From positions 372,001 through 436,000 of the forward strand of contig CACVBU010000791.1 in NCBI GenBank assembly GCA_902728285.1: DNA of 64,000 bases, given 5' to 3'. Positions 60,320 to 64,000 of the stretch are shown piece by piece; within the stretch, counting starts at the first letter, position 1, and each line of letters opens with the position of its first letter. Under the pieces are notes generated by a model that saw only the letters and a program-made list of their open reading frames with translations, searched no databases and was not told the origin of the DNA. The DNA comes from Clytia hemisphaerica (Eukaryota > Cnidaria > Hydrozoa > Leptothecata > Clytiidae). Position numbers and translations under genes: made by a program.

Positions 60320-62644
60320 ATGGACATTGAGCTTGCAGTCTCTTTCGAAGAGGAATTATGGTTCAGAAACCGAAGACATGTCAACTTTATTGGTTTATGC
60401 ATACAAATCCTTGTGTATTTTGAAATGACGGTGTTTTCTATTTCAGCACTGTTTTATTTCAAAAATGTTTTTCAAATGAGTGATCACCAATCTAATTTTT
60501 ACTATAGGTATGTCTGATATCGCCATTTCGGTTAAGGGGATGTACGGGGTTTGTGATTTCCGAAATACCGTGTAATTTTACCAAAATTTCCGAAATTCCG
60601 TAAAAAAATACTTGCAATTCCGATACCGATTCTTTGGGTATTTTTCTTCGTTTTGACTAGTTTTTCATCAAATTTGATTTATCAAAAATTCATGTATGAA
60701 TTCCGAAAAAAGGGGATAAAAACTTTATATTACCGAAATTTCGAATCAATTATTCATGGTTTCCGATTCCGAAACAATTTTAGAATTCCGAAATACCGAA
60801 GGAATTTTGCCTGATTTCCGAAATTCCGAAGAAAAAAAGGTCAATTTCCGCAATTCCGAAAAACCGTACGCTCCCCCCCCCCCCACGGTTAACTTCTCGC
60901 CTTTTCGAGATATTTCTGCTTAAAAAAACGTCTAAAAAGTAAATAGTAAAGGGTTATTTGACTTTTCGAAGTTAATCTTTCAACTAGCCAGTATCCTGAT
61001 CATAAAGTGAAATCTTTGTACAGAAAGTTAAATAAAATATAGAATATTTTTGCATGCAATCTTTTAAATTCAAATCCATTAATTTCATTTCAGTATAACG
61101 ATGGCTTCGTTTTCAATTGGTTGTATGACTTGCTCTTCGATTGTTGCACGATGCATGGATAGAACGCGAAAACTTAAACGACTGACCATCATTTTGTTAA
61201 CAACATCTATTGTTGGGAATATTTTGTACACGATAACTTATTCTGTGTGGTTTCCGATTTTTGGTCGTTTGTTATGTGGAATGACTAATACAATCAGATC
61301 TTGTTACATGGGTAAGATTACCAACAATGTAACAACTTTTCTTTTCCTAGCCGTTACTTGTGTCGTTTACTAGCATTTTCATAAATTCGGAATATTTTGA
61401 GTGGATAGTGGATTAAGATAGAAAATGGAGAAGTGAAGGTTTATGCTTTTTCTTCCCAGAGTATAAATATAGTTCAAAGTGGGCAAACTAGCCTGATAAA
61501 GGGAAAGTGTAACCTTATTTTTTAACTAGAGAGGGCACGAATAAATGAATATTTTTAGATACTGCGCATGCCTAGGACGTCGGGCATTTCTTCCGTTTGG
61601 AAGAAAAGGTTAAAAGAAATCTGACATTCATTTCTACTAATTTCAGGAGAGATTTCAAGAACACATCGTAAAGAAGAATTGACAAAAATAATCACATTAT
61701 ACGAAATCGTAGGTAATATCGCTTCAGCAATTTCACCTGTCACTCCCGCATTATTCGCTTTTATGCATTTCAACATAACAGCTGGGTGGGTGATCCGACA
61801 AGAAAATGCCATCGGTTTGATATTAGCCTGCATGACAACATTATTGCTCGTATATAGTGTAATCTTTTTAAAAGATCTTTCTGTAGATCCTGTTTTCCCA
61901 GAAATCCAAAAGAAACATTTTCCTAACCAAATGGTGGCAGCTTCGAACAACAACAACAACAACGACAACAACGACAACAACAACAACAACAACAACAACA
62001 ACGACACTCATTTAGAGGACCAAGGCCTTCTCACTTTCCGAGATATACTACAAAATGACGGTATAATGGTCTTCCTAACCTACATGTTTGTATCGGCCAC
62101 ACAACATTATCAATTAGACCTTCTAACAAACATGGTAGCCATTATGGATTTTCAATACAGTATATCTCAATATGGCATCATTGCTGCCATAGCAACAGCT
62201 CTCATGTGCGTTTCAATATACTTCATCCAAAAAATGATGACGTCATCATTAGATACGTATTTTCTATCCATTAACAATCTGGTCTGGATAATTATCGCAC
62301 AAACTTTGGTTTCTTTATCTTTATGGATTAAAAGCTGGGCGTCAAACACTCTCGGTTTTATTACAGTTGGTTTGGTTGTGCTACTGAACTACTTACATGG
62401 AACCATTACTATAATTTGTGTGAAGCAGATTTTATTCAAATTAACTCCTTCACATTCAGCCAGCATTATCGATTCTTATCGTTTCAACTCATTAATTGCT
62501 GCTGTTCTTATAGCCTTCTTTACGGCCAGTTACGTTTTCATGGTCAAAGATATGATAATGCCGATCTATAACTTGTTATCTTATCTTTTGATTATATACT
62601 TGATTGTTTATCGAAAAAAATATTTGAAATTATTAGAAGATTAA
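60320..62644 (+). CDS. Major facilitator superfamily transporter (MFSD8-like), 3 exons
   Basis: Exons 60320-60507, 61094-61311 and 61647-62644 join through GT..AG introns in frame to 467 residues. It is a polytopic membrane protein with about twelve hydrophobic segments. After TM2, the segment ARCMDRTRKLKR fits the MFS loop motif (D..GR with basic residues), and FGRLLCGMTNTIRSCYMGEI is TM4-like. The central cytoplasmic loop has a poly-Asn/Asp tract encoded at about 61948-62005. The overall pattern is nearest to MFSD8/CLN7-type and SPX-linked MFS proteins, but the similarity is loose and the substrate cannot be named. Intron 1 contains a phrase-repeat MITE. The start ATG is followed by an acidic N-terminus (ELAVSFEEELWF). 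Confidence 0.8.
60536..60888. mobile_element. Phrase-repeat MITE (TTCCGAAAT), TTAA-flanked, MFS intron 1
   Basis: TTAA at 60532-60535 and 60889-60892 flanks ends GGGGATGTACGG (left) and, inverted, a G tract followed by AGCGTACGG. The interior repeats TTCCGAAAT/ATTCCGAAAT/AATACCG about 15 times at irregular spacing. Its right end matches that of 4893-5094. Confidence 0.65.
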
Positions 62645-63702
62645 AATAGGTTTCGAAATAAGAATCAATTTAACATTCAATACCTTTTTGGCAGTTGTAA
62701 CTTTTAACTCCCCGTTCATCATTCCACGTCCGTCACACCCTTTTTTGTCGTTCTTTTTGTCTATTTTTAGTAAATGTAGGATTCTTTAGATTAACCTAGT
62801 CTAGTTAACTAAGCTCGTATTCACAAGCCTAGGCTAATGGCAATATAGCGTTTTCAGTGCTTTAAAGATTTTTTAAGTTTACGATTTTAAGTTTGCCTTG
62901 GAATACTGTTATTCAAACACAACTCACCATTAGATTTATCCTAGTGACTGAAGCAAACTAGCTTAGATTTCTAGGCTAAGATTAACCCCGATTTTTTTCT
63001 GAAAGGTTGGATCACCAAACATCGACTATTTGTATTTCCTTTTTTCATTCCAAGGGGTGAAATAATAAAGTTCGATCAAGGGTTCGATTATGGTTTTGAA
63101 AGAGCTTTTTGTGATTTCCAGGGGCTAAAAGTTATTCTTAAATTTCAAAGGGTAAAGGACTGATTTTATTTCGTTCATCCTCACGTTACAATATTATAAA
63201 GAGGAATTTTTTTAAGCTTTTTACAAATTTTTACAATTTTCTAGGAGATATTCGCACCTTGATCCTTGATCACAATATCAAGAAATTATTTGACACATTA
63301 TTGAAATTGTTTATCTTAGCCTAGCCTGATTTTCAGCAAAGACCCTGCTAGAATACAGTCTTGCAAAAGTCTTAATTGTCATTTCGTTCATTTTCGCTTT
63401 CAAGTTTTCAGGATCAAGGTATCTTTGCCCTACAACAATCGCTGTCGCGTCGAAATGTATTGAGACTTTTGGGTAATTTAACGTTTTTCAAAACTTTAGT
63501 TAGTTCGGGCGAGAAAGGTGATTTCAGTAATTTCACTTTATTTTATTGTATATGTCGATTGGGAAAGGGGTTTGTGTGTGGCTTTTTCGAAGTCTTATTG
63601 GGATAATTTTGAGCTTCTGGATCCTGAAATCTCTGGTCGTAAGTCAATTTTTATATTTTTGAGACATGCCATATAACTTACTATAACCAAATCTTATGAT
63701 CA
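62645..63702. other. Downstream intergenic region
   Basis: Contains the MFS gene 3' region. The open frame at 63376-63606 has no recognisable domain. No further gene supported. Confidence 0.35.
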
Positions 63703-64000
63703 GGGAATGACAAAAACCATGTTGAAGAGCCTTGATGGCTGCTATACAAATCTTTTGAAAAGAGTCCAGAATCTTGATTGGCGCAACCACCCAACCCTTC
63801 AAGAGATATATCATGGACTCCCAAGAATTTCCTCTGTCCTGACCAGCAGGATGCTCTCTTTCTCAGGTCACTGTTTCCGTGCGAAAAACGAAATGGTGTC
63901 TGAGATCTTACTTTGGTGTCCTGCGGGCGCTAGGTGCTCGAGAAAGCGCACATTTCTTGATATTCTGAAACGGGAAACAAGGCTAGGGATTGAGGAACTG
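63703..64000 (+). mobile_element. C-terminal part of a LINE (non-LTR) reverse transcriptase, incomplete
   Basis: A single open frame (GMTKTMLKSLDGCYTNLLKR at its start) continues to the window edge. It includes NHPTLQEIYHGLPRISSVL and FSGHCFRAKNEMVSEILLW segments, which are typical of the region downstream of the RT domain in CR1/RTE-like non-LTR elements. The upstream part of the element is missing, so it is 5'-truncated, as is usual for LINE copies. Confidence 0.85.

Overview
This window looks like a chromosomal segment from an intron-rich, AT-rich, repeat-heavy invertebrate animal genome. The evidence is spliceosomal genes with GT..AG introns, a class C GPCR, a VEGF/PDGF-like growth factor, a Ty3/gypsy LTR retrotransposon, and many miniature transposons. 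A non-bilaterian such as a sponge, cnidarian or placozoan would fit, but nothing seen here fixes the phylum.

Genes, left to right: (1) a minus-strand, single-exon class C GPCR (5428-7665). (2) A minus-strand, 13-exon tRNA pseudouridine synthase PUS1 (10470-19160), reconstructed exon by exon; its 4.5-kb ninth intron carries two tandem-repeat elements and a hAT-like element. (3) A plus-strand, 34-exon WDR3 (UTP12) gene (39320-53656; 902 codons plus stop), whose longer introns hold miniature transposons and a minisatellite. (4) A plus-strand, single-exon secreted VEGF-C-like protein with an altered cystine-knot motif (54530-55306). (5) A plus-strand, three-exon major facilitator transporter (60320-62644). 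(6) The C-terminal end of a LINE reverse transcriptase running off the right edge (63703-64000).

Most of the remaining sequence is mobile DNA. A degenerate Ty3/gypsy element (about 25821-33421) has been hit twice. A 2.46-kb foldback element with a TTAA duplication interrupts its protease/RT reading frame. A 420-bp G-tract element with a GCACA duplication sits at an older deletion that removed RNase H. Elsewhere there are TTAA-flanked piggyBac-like MITEs, TA-flanked pogo-like MITEs, hAT-like elements, a 9-bp-duplication Mutator-like element, long inverted repeats, and about 2.3 kb of GC-rich satellite (95-bp and 75-bp units in both orientations) in otherwise AT-rich DNA.

The most unusual pattern is a set of about seven small elements of different terminal types. 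Each is built from its own short phrase repeated at irregular spacing together with G/C homopolymer tracts. PUS1 (tRNA modification) and WDR3 (small-subunit ribosome assembly) are housekeeping genes; the receptor, growth factor and transporter are membrane or secreted proteins. I see no operon-like or pathway link among them. Exon boundaries were read by eye from splice signals, frame continuity and family similarity.
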